Shown piece by piece: positions 16,035 to 23,056 of a DNA stretch of 64,000 nucleotides. The notes below the pieces were generated by a model. That model did not search any database. It was not told the origin of the DNA and worked only from the letters and a program-made list of their open reading frames with translations. A program made the position numbers and the translations under genes. Position 1 is the first letter of the stretch. Every line of letters starts with the position of its first letter. This stretch comes from Curtobacterium sp. VKM Ac-2922 (GTDB lineage: Bacteria; Actinomycetota; Actinomycetes; Actinomycetales; Microbacteriaceae), in assembly GCF_022815645.1 (NCBI RefSeq), contig NZ_JALGRO010000008.1, forward strand, positions 1 to 64,000, given 5' to 3'.

Positions 16035-17375
16035 ATGAAGACAACGAAGTTCCTCAGCGTGGCCGCCATCGCGGTCGCGGCGACCGTGGCCCTCGCCGGC
16101 TGCAGCACCGGCGGCAGCGGCAGCAGCAGCGGCTCCTCCGACAGCAGCGCATCGAGCTGCAAGCCCTCGAGCGGCAAGGTCACGCTCGACTTCACGACCT
16201 GGGTCCCGAACATGGACAAGGTCGTCGCCATCTGGAACAAGGCGAACCCGGACATCCAGGTCAAGACCTCGATCGTCGCCAACGGCAACAGCGGCACCTA
16301 CCAGAACTTCTTCAACCAGCTGAAGGCCAAGCAGGCACCGGACATCGGCCAGGTCGAGTACGACACCCTGCCGGCGTTCCGCGTGCAGGGCGGGCTCGAG
16401 GACATCGGCGCCTGCTCCGGCATCAGCACCGCGAAGAAGGACTTCTCGAGCGGCCTGTGGAACCAGGTCACGTTCGGCGAGGACAAGGCCGTGTACGCGG
16501 TCCCGCAGGACTCCGGCCCCATGGCGCTGTACTACCGCAAGGACCTGTTCGACAAGGCCGGCCTGTCCGCGCCGAAGACGTGGGCCGAGTACGCCGAGGA
16601 CGCCGTCAAGATCAAGGCGATGGGCGGCAACATCACCAACTTCGCCAAGGGCGACGTCAACCAGTTCGCCGGGCTCGTCTCGCAGGCCGGTGGCCAGTGG
16701 TTCTCGAACTCCGGCCAGGACTGGAAGGTCGACCTGACCGACAGCGCATCCAAGAAGGTCGCCGACTACTGGCAGGACCTGATCGACAAGAAGCTCGTCA
16801 ACACCCTGCCGAGCTTCACCGACCAGTGGAACAGCGCCTACGACAGCGGCCAGGACTGGACCTGGGTCTCCGCCGTCTGGGGTGCGAACACCATCTCGAG
16901 CGGTGCGCCGTCGACCTCGGGCAAGTGGGCCGTCGCCCCGATGCCGCAGTGGAAGTCCGGTGACAGCAAGTCCGCCGCATGGGGCGGTTCGTCGAACGTC
17001 GTCTTCGCGGGCAGCAAGCACCCCGCCGAGGCGTCGAAGTTCCTGGTCTGGCTGAACACCTCGACCGAGGCGCTCTCCGCCCTCAACAAGGAAGCCAACC
17101 TGTACCCGGCGTCCTCCACCGGTGCCGAGCTCCCCGCGCTGACCGAGGGTCTGCCCTTCTACGGCGACCAGAAGATCTACGAGGAGTTCGCCTCGGCCGC
17201 CAAGGACATCCAGCCGTTCACCTGGGGTCCGACGATGACGCAGACCTACGCCGACGTCTCCGACGGCTTCGGTCAGGCCGCGTCCGGCCAGGGCACGCTC
17301 GCCCAGGCGCTGCAGTCCGGGCAGAGCAAGACGATCGCGGCGCTGAAGGCGCAGTCGATCCCGGTCAAGGGCTGA
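16035..17375 (+). CDS. sugar-binding lipoprotein of the GH42 operon
   Basis: A 446-residue extracellular solute-binding protein (family 1, MalE-like). Signal peptide MKTTKFLSVAAIAVAATVA ends at the lipobox LAGC, so the protein is lipid-anchored. A Gly/Ser linker (GGSGSSSGSSDSSASS) follows. The ligand-binding domains include the QDSGPMALYYRKDLFDKAGL segment typical of the family. It delivers an oligosaccharide, probably a galactoside, to the two permeases encoded 63 bases upstream. A family-1 palindrome follows 24 bases after the stop. Confidence 0.92.
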   Translation: MKTTKFLSVAAIAVAATVALAGCSTGGSGSSSGSSDSSASSCKPSSGKVTLDFTTWVPNMDKVVAIWNKANPDIQVKTSIVANGNSGTYQNFFNQLKAKQAPDIGQVEYDTLPAFRVQGGLEDIGACSGISTAKKDFSSGLWNQVTFGEDKAVYAVPQDSGPMALYYRKDLFDKAGLSAPKTWAEYAEDAVKIKAMGGNITNFAKGDVNQFAGLVSQAGGQWFSNSGQDWKVDLTDSASKKVADYWQDLIDKKLVNTLPSFTDQWNSAYDSGQDWTWVSAVWGANTISSGAPSTSGKWAVAPMPQWKSGDSKSAAWGGSSNVVFAGSKHPAEASKFLVWLNTSTEALSALNKEANLYPASSTGAELPALTEGLPFYGDQKIYEEFASAAKDIQPFTWGPTMTQTYADVSDGFGQAASGQGTLAQALQSGQSKTIAALKAQSIPVKG

Positions 17376-17399
17376 CGCCCCTGACCTGCTGACGCAGGG

Positions 17400-17445
17400 A
17401 CGGACGGGAGGCCCGGCGCCAGCTGGCACCGGGCCTCCCGTCCGT
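17400..17445. terminator. family-1 palindrome after the sugar-binding gene
   Basis: Arms ACGGACGGGAGGCCCGG and CCGGGCCTCCCGTCCGT around CGCCAGCTGGCA, with one mismatch in 23 pairs and no loop. It lies between the convergent binding-protein gene and the DUF4190 gene. It would act on both transcripts if it is a terminator. Confidence 0.7.
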
Positions 17446-17462
17446 CGTGTGGCGGTACCCGC

Positions 17463-17906
17463 CTACGGGCTGGTGGTGCTGCTGGTGGCCGCTGCGCCGA
17501 ACAGGCCGATGCCCGCGATGAGCATGACCAGCAGCAGGATGACCCACCCGGCGATGATGATCCCGTTCAGCACGAGTCCGGTGATGGCCATCCCGCGTCC
17601 GGCGGGTTCCTTCCGGATGCCGATGACGCCGAGCACGAGGCCGACGGCCGGGACCACCAGCGTGAAGCCGGCGACGATCGACACCAGGCCGAGGACCATG
17701 CTCGTGATGCTCAGGCCGCGCGGCGGCGCGGGCTGGTACCCGGGGTAGGGCTGCTGCCCGTACGCCTGGGGCGTCTGCTGGAAGTGCTGCTGCTGGCCGT
17801 ACGCCTGCGGTGCCTGGTGCTGCTGCTGCGCGGCCGCCGGCTGCTGGTACTGCGGCGGCGCGTCCTGGTGCGGCGGTGCCGGCTGGAGCGGGTCGTGGTC
17901 GGTCAT
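17463..17906 (-). CDS. DUF4190 membrane protein with Gln/Pro-rich head
   Basis: A 147-residue protein. Residues 1-62 are very rich in Gln, Pro, Tyr and Ala (repeats such as QQHQAPQAYGQQQ and QTPQAYGQQP). Then two hydrophobic hairpin helices (residues ~66-95 and 105-140) with a conserved G-I-R-K turn (LGVIGIRKEPAGRGMAITGLVL) characteristic of DUF4190. The function of the family is unknown; such proteins sit in the cytoplasmic membrane with a disordered cytoplasmic head. Confidence 0.85.
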   Translation of the reverse strand: MTDHDPLQPAPPHQDAPPQYQQPAAAQQQHQAPQAYGQQQHFQQTPQAYGQQPYPGYQPAPPRGLSITSMVLGLVSIVAGFTLVVPAVGLVLGVIGIRKEPAGRGMAITGLVLNGIIIAGWVILLLVMLIAGIGLFGAAATSSTTSP

Positions 17907-17983
17907 CGTGGTCCCCTCGTCGATGGTCCCCGCACCCTATCGGCCACCGACACCCGAGCGCGATGGTCGGCAGCGGCCGGTCG

Positions 17984-18604
17984 TCATCTGACCGTCGTCA
18001 GCGCGGACGCCAGCCCGCGCACCAGCAATGCGCGCGAGCGATCGGTCGCCGCGCCGTCCGGGTCGCTCCACGACGCTCGCGCCAGCCCGTCGACCAGGGC
18101 GATCACCGCGGCCGCGGCGTCTGCGACGGGCTCAGTCAGCGCGACGCCGCGGGTCGCGGTCCATCGCTCGATGGCGGCCGAGACCGCGTCGTGCCACAGC
18201 CGGCGCTCGGCTTCGACCAGTGTCGCGTCGCCGCTCGTTCCGGACACGGTGGTGCTCATGGCCTCGAGCAGCCGGAAGCGCTCGGGCTCCTGGCGCACCA
18301 GCCCGATCCACGTCGCCACGGCGGCGTCGAGTGCGCCGTGCAGGTCGTCGTGCTGGTCGGCCGCGGCCAGGACCGGCGGCAGCGCTGCGCGCGCCTGCCG
18401 CTCGAGCAGGGCCATCACCAGGTTCCGTCGGGCGCCGAACACGTAGTGCACGACGCCGTGTGCGACCCCAGCGCGATCGGCGACCGCGCGCGTCGTCAGC
18501 CCGGACAGCCCGTCGTCCCGCACGACCAGGGCCGCGGCGTCGAGCAGTTCCTGGCGGCGGTCGGCACGGCTGCGGTAGTGCCGCGGCTGGTGGTCCTGGG
18601 TCAT
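17984..18604 (-). CDS. TetR-family regulator
   Basis: A 206-residue repressor starting MTQDHQPRHYRSRADRRQEL. Helix-turn-helix LTTRAVADRAGVAHGVVHYVF lies at residues ~36-56. The C-terminal ligand domain is helical and resembles the TetR_C group that regulates acyl or aromatic compound genes. The upstream extension of the frame lacks a ribosome binding site. It is divergent from the GNAT gene 80 bases away; repeated TGGCC half-sites and a TTGGCCAA palindrome (18660-18667) in between could be its operator (tentative). Confidence 0.88.
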   Translation of the reverse strand: MTQDHQPRHYRSRADRRQELLDAAALVVRDDGLSGLTTRAVADRAGVAHGVVHYVFGARRNLVMALLERQARAALPPVLAAADQHDDLHGALDAAVATWIGLVRQEPERFRLLEAMSTTVSGTSGDATLVEAERRLWHDAVSAAIERWTATRGVALTEPVADAAAAVIALVDGLARASWSDPDGAATDRSRALLVRGLASALTTVR

Positions 18605-18684
18605 CACAGGAAGCGTACGGCTCCCGCGCAGTCCGGTCCGGCACGATGAATCTGGCCGATTGGCCAACATGGCGAGGAGGCATC

Positions 18685-19305
18685 ATGCAGATCACCGTTC
18701 GACCCGCTGCCGAACACGAGGTCGACGTCGCAGCAGCTGTGCTGGGCGAGGCGTTCGCGACCGATCCGGTGCTCGCGGAGTTCCGGCCGCCCCGCCCCGA
18801 CGAGGACCGTGTCGCCGTGCTCGGTCAGCTGTTCGCCGCGCTCGTGCGCGCGGTTCCCGCCGGGTCGCGCGCGCTGGACGTCGCCGTCGAGGCCGGTGGC
18901 CGCGTCGTGGGGGCAGCGTTCTGGGAGGCGCCGCGCCCACACCCGGGCGGCACGATCGCGTTCGTCCGCCAGCTGCCGGCGCTGCTCGGGGTCTTCGGGG
19001 TGGTCGGGGGGCTGTCGGCGCTGCGGCACCTGCGCCGGACCGACCGCGTGCGTCCGGAGGCGCCGCACTGGTACCTGCTGGGGATCGGCGTCGCACCGGT
19101 CGCCCGTGGGCAGGGGGTCGGCGGGCTGCTGCTCGAGCACGCGCTCGATCGGGTCGACGGGCAGGCGCAGCACGCCTACCTGGAGTCCTCGACCCCCGTG
19201 AACCGGCGCCTGTACCGGCGTCACGGGTTCGGTGACGGGGCGCCTGTGCCGGGGTTCCGGTCGGCTGCGCCGATCGCGATGTGGCGGCCGGCCGTCGCGC
19301 CCTGA
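18685..19305 (+). CDS. GNAT-family acetyltransferase
   Basis: A 206-residue N-acetyltransferase. The acetyl-CoA-binding motif appears as WYLLGIGVAPVARGQGVGGLLLEHAL (motif A with the R/Q-x-x-G-x-G/A pyrophosphate loop ARGQGVGG at about 144-151), followed by HAYLESSTPVNRRLYRRHGF, the motif B region. GAGGAGG lies 4 bases before the ATG. The substrate is unknown; this subclass often acetylates small amines or drugs. Divergent from, and probably regulated by, the TetR gene next to it. Confidence 0.88.
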   Translation: MQITVRPAAEHEVDVAAAVLGEAFATDPVLAEFRPPRPDEDRVAVLGQLFAALVRAVPAGSRALDVAVEAGGRVVGAAFWEAPRPHPGGTIAFVRQLPALLGVFGVVGGLSALRHLRRTDRVRPEAPHWYLLGIGVAPVARGQGVGGLLLEHALDRVDGQAQHAYLESSTPVNRRLYRRHGFGDGAPVPGFRSAAPIAMWRPAVAP

Positions 19306-19363
19306 CGTGGTGCCGTTCGGCGCGGTCTCGTCAGCCGCATGCGGTGGTGCGTTCGGATGGTCG

Positions 19364-19389
19364 GGGCAGGAGCTCGACAGCTCCTGCCC
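19364..19389. terminator. hairpin terminator between GNAT gene and the small Cys/His gene
   Basis: Perfect 11-bp stem GGGCAGGAGCT / AGCTCCTGCCC with a 4-base loop, lying between two convergent genes. Confidence 0.65.
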
Positions 19390-19399
19390 TGACGCGCGG

Positions 19400-19546
19400 C
19401 TACTTGCAGCGCTGGCAGCGCGGCCATCCGTTGGTGCCCGAGGCCCTGTTGCGTTCGGGGATCTGTTTCCCCACCGGGCAGTCACGGTCGTCGTGGTGGA
19501 CGTCGGGGTCTGACTGGTTCGTCGAGTGGTAAGCGGTGACTCGCAT
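19400..19546 (-). CDS. 48-residue Cys/His protein, probable metal-binding fold
   Basis: A very small protein, MRVTAYHSTNQSDPDVHHDD..., ending WPRCQRCK. It has a perfect AAAGGAG ribosome binding site before the ATG. The His-rich middle (VHHDDRDC), the C-P-V-G-x-x-I-x-x-x-N-R segment, SGTNGW and the final CxxC fit a pattern I know from small bacterial proteins of unknown function with four candidate zinc ligands (His/Cys around 17-24 and two Cys at 44 and 47). The role is unknown. Divergent from the DUF4236 gene. Confidence 0.75.
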   Translation of the reverse strand: MRVTAYHSTNQSDPDVHHDDRDCPVGKQIPERNRASGTNGWPRCQRCK

Positions 19547-19568
19547 GTTGGCTCCTTTGCCGACAGAA

Positions 19569-19582
19569 CTCACTGAAGTGAG
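19569..19582. promoter_or_regulatory. palindromic site upstream of the small Cys/His gene
   Basis: CTCACTGAAGTGAG, arms CTCACT and AGTGAG with a 2-base spacer, 22 bases before the start codon of the minus-strand small gene in the divergent intergenic region. It is a plausible operator; no regulator is identified. Confidence 0.4.
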
Positions 19583-19744
19583 CATTGCCCAGAAACGTAC
19601 CCGAAGAAGCCCAGATCTCGGGCCGCTGAACGACCCGGGTCGAGACGATAGGTCGTCCAGCGCACCGTGCGGCAACAGTCCGGGTCCAGAACTCCCGCTC
19701 GTTACGATGGTCGCGCATCGTCGCGGCACGGGTAGGGGGCACAC

Positions 19745-20800
19745 GTGGGTATCAATTTCCGAACGAGTGTGCGAGCGGGGCCGCTTCGGTTCACGCTGTC
19801 CAAGTCCGGGATCGGCGTCAGCGCCGGGATCCCAGGCCTCCGCGTCGGCGCGGGGCCGAGAGGCAACTACGTTCGCGTCGGAGCGGGTCTCGTCACGTAC
19901 CTCGCCTCGCCGGCGACGCGGAGAGTCTCGCGGTACGGCACCCCTCCCGAGCGGACTCTTCCTCACGGGGCGGCCGAGGTGCCGCTGGTGGACGCTACTG
20001 GCTTGTCCGCGCTCGAGTTGCGCCCGACTGGCGGTGACGACGTCGTGCGGCAACTCAACGAGGCGGCTCGACGTACCCGGTGGGGCTGGATTGCAGCGGT
20101 CACTGCATTCGTCGTCGGACTGGCCTTCTTGCCCTGCGGGCTGATCCTGTGGGCCATCGCCGTCCCGAGCTGCTGGTGGTTGTTCCTCCGCGACGGGCTG
20201 CGGAAGAACGTGGTCCTGTTCTACGAACTGCAGAGTGGTACTGCAGAGTGGTTCGAGCGGTTTGCACTCGCGTGGGAGCAGGTGTCCGGCAGTCAGGAGG
20301 TCTGGCGAACCGTCCAGTCCGGGGCGGTCCAGACGACGTACCAGCACAAGACCAACGCGGGTGTCGGATCGCTGGTGCGGAGGATCACCGCCCGGGCGAG
20401 CACCGAGGTGCCGAAGTACCTCGCCACCAACGTCGAGATCCCTTCCCTCAGGGCGGGAACAGAGACGCTGTACTTCCTGCCCGATCGCCTCCTGGTGCGC
20501 ACGGGGAAGCAGTACTCGGACATCGCGTACCGCCATCTGCGGTGGCGGCGAACGGCGACGCGTTTCGTTGAGCAGCCTGGGCAGGTGCCGAGCGACACCC
20601 GGCTGATCGACCGGACGTGGCAGTACGTCAACGTCAAGGGCGGGCCCGACCGTCGCTTCAAGAACAACCCCGTGCTGCCTGTCGTCCAGTACGGCCAGCT
20701 CGATCTGACGGCAGTGCAGGGGCTGCTCTGGAGTGTTCAGGCATCGCGCGTGAGTGCCTTCGATGAGCTGTGTCTCGAGCTCGAGCGGCGGCCCAGCTGA
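19745..20800 (+). CDS. DUF4236 membrane protein
   Basis: A 351-residue protein. The N-terminal ~45 residues (INFRTSVRAGPLRFTLSKSGIGVSAG then GLRVGAGPRGNYVRVGAG) are a full DUF4236 domain, a beta-rich module of unknown function found in bacteria and phages. Two hydrophobic helices at about 118-150 follow, then a ~200-residue soluble domain ending ELERRPS with conserved YFLPDRLLV and RTWQYVNVKGGPDRRFKNNP segments. GTG start. Codon use is less GC-rich than the neighbouring sugar operons, fitting accessory origin (inference). Confidence 0.82.
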   Translation: MGINFRTSVRAGPLRFTLSKSGIGVSAGIPGLRVGAGPRGNYVRVGAGLVTYLASPATRRVSRYGTPPERTLPHGAAEVPLVDATGLSALELRPTGGDDVVRQLNEAARRTRWGWIAAVTAFVVGLAFLPCGLILWAIAVPSCWWLFLRDGLRKNVVLFYELQSGTAEWFERFALAWEQVSGSQEVWRTVQSGAVQTTYQHKTNAGVGSLVRRITARASTEVPKYLATNVEIPSLRAGTETLYFLPDRLLVRTGKQYSDIAYRHLRWRRTATRFVEQPGQVPSDTRLIDRTWQYVNVKGGPDRRFKNNPVLPVVQYGQLDLTAVQGLLWSVQASRVSAFDELCLELERRPS

Positions 20801-20880
20801 CGAGAATGCTCGGTGGGACGAGGGACTCGCGTCCGGAGCACGTCATTTAGTCGAGTCGGCGTCGCCGCAGGGTTTGCCGA

Positions 20881-20935
20881 TCTCAGAAGTCGTCAGTGAT
20901 TTTTTCTGAGATGATGAATGAACTCAGAAAATCAC
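20881..20935. promoter_or_regulatory. overlapping inverted repeats before the Fic gene
   Basis: Three related segments: TCTCAGAA (20881-20888), GTGATTTTTTCTGAG (20896-20910) and CTCAGAAAATCAC (20923-20935). The middle one can pair with either neighbour, giving two mutually exclusive hairpins or two overlapping operators. The stretch is notably AT-rich for this genome and probably contains the promoter. The rest of 20801-20962 shows nothing else. Confidence 0.5.
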
Positions 20936-20962
20936 AGAATGTTCGTCAGAGATCGGAGTGCC

Positions 20963-22150
20963 GTGGACACCCAGGCCTGGCCTGCGCTCGATCACGAGCA
21001 GGTCGAGTGGACGAATCGGTACGCCGAGGACGGACCTCGGGCCGCTCGTCGATCGACGTTGACCGAACGCTACGCGGCGGCCGTCCCGCCGATGATCGCG
21101 CACCTTCCGCTGACGCTCGGAGACGAGGTCGCTGGGCTGGTCGACGAAGCGTCTTCGGCGCTGGTCCGTTTCGACAGCGAACTCGGTGGCGAGATCGCGC
21201 CGTTCTCCTCGCTGCTCCTGCGGTCCGAAGCCGCCGCTTCCTCACAGATCGAGCACCTGACCGCGAGTGCCCGACAGGTCTTCACCGCTGAACTCGGAGC
21301 ACCTGGCAAGCGCAACGCCGGTGAGATCGTGTCGAACACACGCGCGATGCGCACCGCGATCGAGCTCTCCGATCAGCTCACCCCGGACACGGTGCTCGCC
21401 ATGCACCGCGTCCTGATGGAAGGCGATGCGCACCACGAAGCGGGAGCGTTCCGGAGCGAGGCGGTCTGGATCGGGCAGAACGGTCGTTCACCGGTGGGGG
21501 CGGACTTCGTGGCGCCGACATCCGCGCGGGTCCCCGACCTGGTTGCCGACGTGATGGCGTTCGCACGACGCCTCGATCTCCCGCGGCTGGCGCAGGTCGC
21601 GATCGTCCATGCACAGTTCGAGACGATCCACCCGTTCACCGACGGGAACGGACGAACCGGACGTGCGCTGCTGCAGGCGATGCTCCGCTCGAACGAGTTG
21701 ACCCGGAACGTGACCGTGCCCGTGTCCGCCGGGTTGTTGACCGACACGGACGGGTACATCGCGGGATTGACGGCGTACCGCGCGGGCGACGTCCGTCCCG
21801 TCATCCGTCAGGTCGCCGAGGCTGCCTTCGTCGCGGCCGCGAATGCGCGACAGCTCGTCGCCGACATCCAGGAGATCCGTCGGGGGTGGCGAGAGCGGGT
21901 CTCGGCGCGGAGGGACTCCGGCGTGTGGCACGCCCTCGATGTGGTCGCGCGGCAGCCGGTGCTCAACGCCGCTGTCCTCGCCGCGGGGATGGGCGTCGAG
22001 CCGAGGAACGCGTACCCCCACATCCAACGACTCGTCGAAGCCGGCGTGCTCGTGTCGAAGAACGAGTACCGGCACGGGATCCTCTACCGGAACGACGAGG
22101 TGCTCACCGCACTCGATGCGTTCGCGGCGCGCGCAGGACGTCGGGGCTGA
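20963..22150 (+). CDS. Fic-domain protein with C-terminal winged helix
   Basis: A 395-residue protein if started at the GTG at 20963 (MDTQAWPALDHEQVEW, the usual family beginning, with GGAG just upstream); an ATG at 20918 would add 15 residues but lies inside the inverted-repeat region. The Fic core motif HPFTDGNGRTGR is intact, so AMP transfer (or a related modification) to protein hydroxyls is expected. The inhibitory helix has SSQIEH where the family consensus is (S/T)xxxE(G/N), so the last position is changed. The C-terminal ~70 residues form a winged-helix-like segment (VVARQPVLNAAVLAAGMGV). It could be a self-regulating Fic protein. Palindromes follow the stop. Confidence 0.9.
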   Translation: MDTQAWPALDHEQVEWTNRYAEDGPRAARRSTLTERYAAAVPPMIAHLPLTLGDEVAGLVDEASSALVRFDSELGGEIAPFSSLLLRSEAAASSQIEHLTASARQVFTAELGAPGKRNAGEIVSNTRAMRTAIELSDQLTPDTVLAMHRVLMEGDAHHEAGAFRSEAVWIGQNGRSPVGADFVAPTSARVPDLVADVMAFARRLDLPRLAQVAIVHAQFETIHPFTDGNGRTGRALLQAMLRSNELTRNVTVPVSAGLLTDTDGYIAGLTAYRAGDVRPVIRQVAEAAFVAAANARQLVADIQEIRRGWRERVSARRDSGVWHALDVVARQPVLNAAVLAAGMGVEPRNAYPHIQRLVEAGVLVSKNEYRHGILYRNDEVLTALDAFAARAGRRG

Positions 22151-22194
22151 CGGACAGGAGGCTCGGTGCCAGGCCGCACCGAGCCTCCTGTCCG
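22151..22194. terminator. family-1 palindrome after the Fic gene
   Basis: Arms CGGACAGGAGGCTCGGTG (22151-22168) and CACCGAGCCTCCTGTCCG (22177-22194), perfect over 18 bp with an 8-base loop. It starts immediately after the Fic stop codon and precedes a second, unrelated palindrome. Confidence 0.7.
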
Positions 22195-22212
22195 GCAAGC
22201 GGGACTGGTCCG

Positions 22213-22280
22213 CTTCGCACCCCGCCACGCACATCGCGCCCCGGTGGGACGGGGCGCGATGTGCGTCAGGGGGTGCGAAG
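22213..22280. repeat. family-2 nested palindrome
   Basis: Outer arms CTTCGCACCCC (22213-22223) and GGGGTGCGAAG (22270-22280); inner arms CGCACATCGCGCCCCG (22228-22243) and CGGGGCGCGATGTGCG (22250-22265), with a 6-base loop. It is the same element as at 10664-10727, with compensating changes in both arms. It lies between the convergent Fic and CutC genes, 18 bases from the cutC stop. Confidence 0.65.
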
Positions 22281-22297
22281 GCGGCGCCGCGCCGGCG

Positions 22298-23056
22298 TCA
22301 GGCGTCGAGTGCGGCCCGCGCCGCGGCGACGACCGCGGCGTCGGTGACGAAGTGCGCCGAGCCGTCGTCACCCGTGCCCATCGGGACCCCGTCGTGCGCG
22401 CTGCCGGCCGAGCGCTTGGCCGACAGGTGCACGGCTGCCACTCCCGTGCGCAGCAGGGCCGGGACGTCGTGTGGGGTGACCCCGGCGCCGGCCATCACCT
22501 GCACGGGGCCGGCGGCATCGACCATGCGGGCGATCGTCGCAGCGCCAGCCGAGGCTGTCGGTGCTCCACCGGACGTCAGCACCCGGGTGAACCCGAGGTC
22601 GGCGAGCAGTGCGACGGCGGCCACGGGGTCGGTGGCGTGGTCGACCGCGCGGTGCAGGGTGACCTCGACCGAGGCTCGCACCGAACGGGCAGCGTCCACG
22701 AACCGTCGGAGTGCATCGACGTCGAGCGTGTGGTCCGGGCGCAGGGCCCCGACCACGACACCGGCGGCACCGGACCGCAGCACGGCCCGGACCTCGCGCT
22801 CCATCAGGTCGAGTTCGTCTCCGTCGTACACGAAGCCGCCCGGCCGGCTGCGGACGAGCGCGTGCGCGGGGATCCCGGTCTCGTGCACGGCCTCGACCAG
22901 CGCCTGCGACGGGGTGAGGCCGCCGAGTTCCAGCCCGACACACAGCTCGACCCGGTCGGCCCCGCCGTCCCGGGCGACGAGCGCACCAGTCGGTGAGGTC
23001 ACGGCGATCTCGAGTGAGACCGAGACCGGGACCGGGACGGACGGGGCTGTGGTCAC
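22298..23056 (-). CDS. cutC: CutC-family TIM-barrel protein
   Basis: A 252-residue protein with the CutC signature: LEIAVTSPTGALVARDGGADRVELC at the start, GGLTPS, VRSRPGGFVY, GVVVGALRPDHTLD, VTLHRAVDH, RVLTSGGAPTA and VMAGAGV toward the end. CutC was named for copper homeostasis, but its catalytic role is not firmly known. GTG start overlapping the stop of the M81 peptidase gene as GTGA, so it is translationally coupled to that gene. Placement behind a ROK regulator and a peptidase argues for a metabolic role here, not copper handling (inference). A Gly/Asp-rich insertion (VPMGTGDDGSAH) is present near the C-terminus. Confidence 0.87.
   Translation of the reverse strand: MTTAPSVPVPVSVSLEIAVTSPTGALVARDGGADRVELCVGLELGGLTPSQALVEAVHETGIPAHALVRSRPGGFVYDGDELDLMEREVRAVLRSGAAGVVVGALRPDHTLDVDALRRFVDAARSVRASVEVTLHRAVDHATDPVAAVALLADLGFTRVLTSGGAPTASAGAATIARMVDAAGPVQVMAGAGVTPHDVPALLRTGVAAVHLSAKRSAGSAHDGVPMGTGDDGSAHFVTDAAVVAAARAALDA

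Noticed and set aside
22298..23056. Copper-homeostasis role for CutC here
   Set aside because: No copper chaperone, P-type ATPase or copper regulator is nearby; the operon context is catabolic. The name is kept for the family only.
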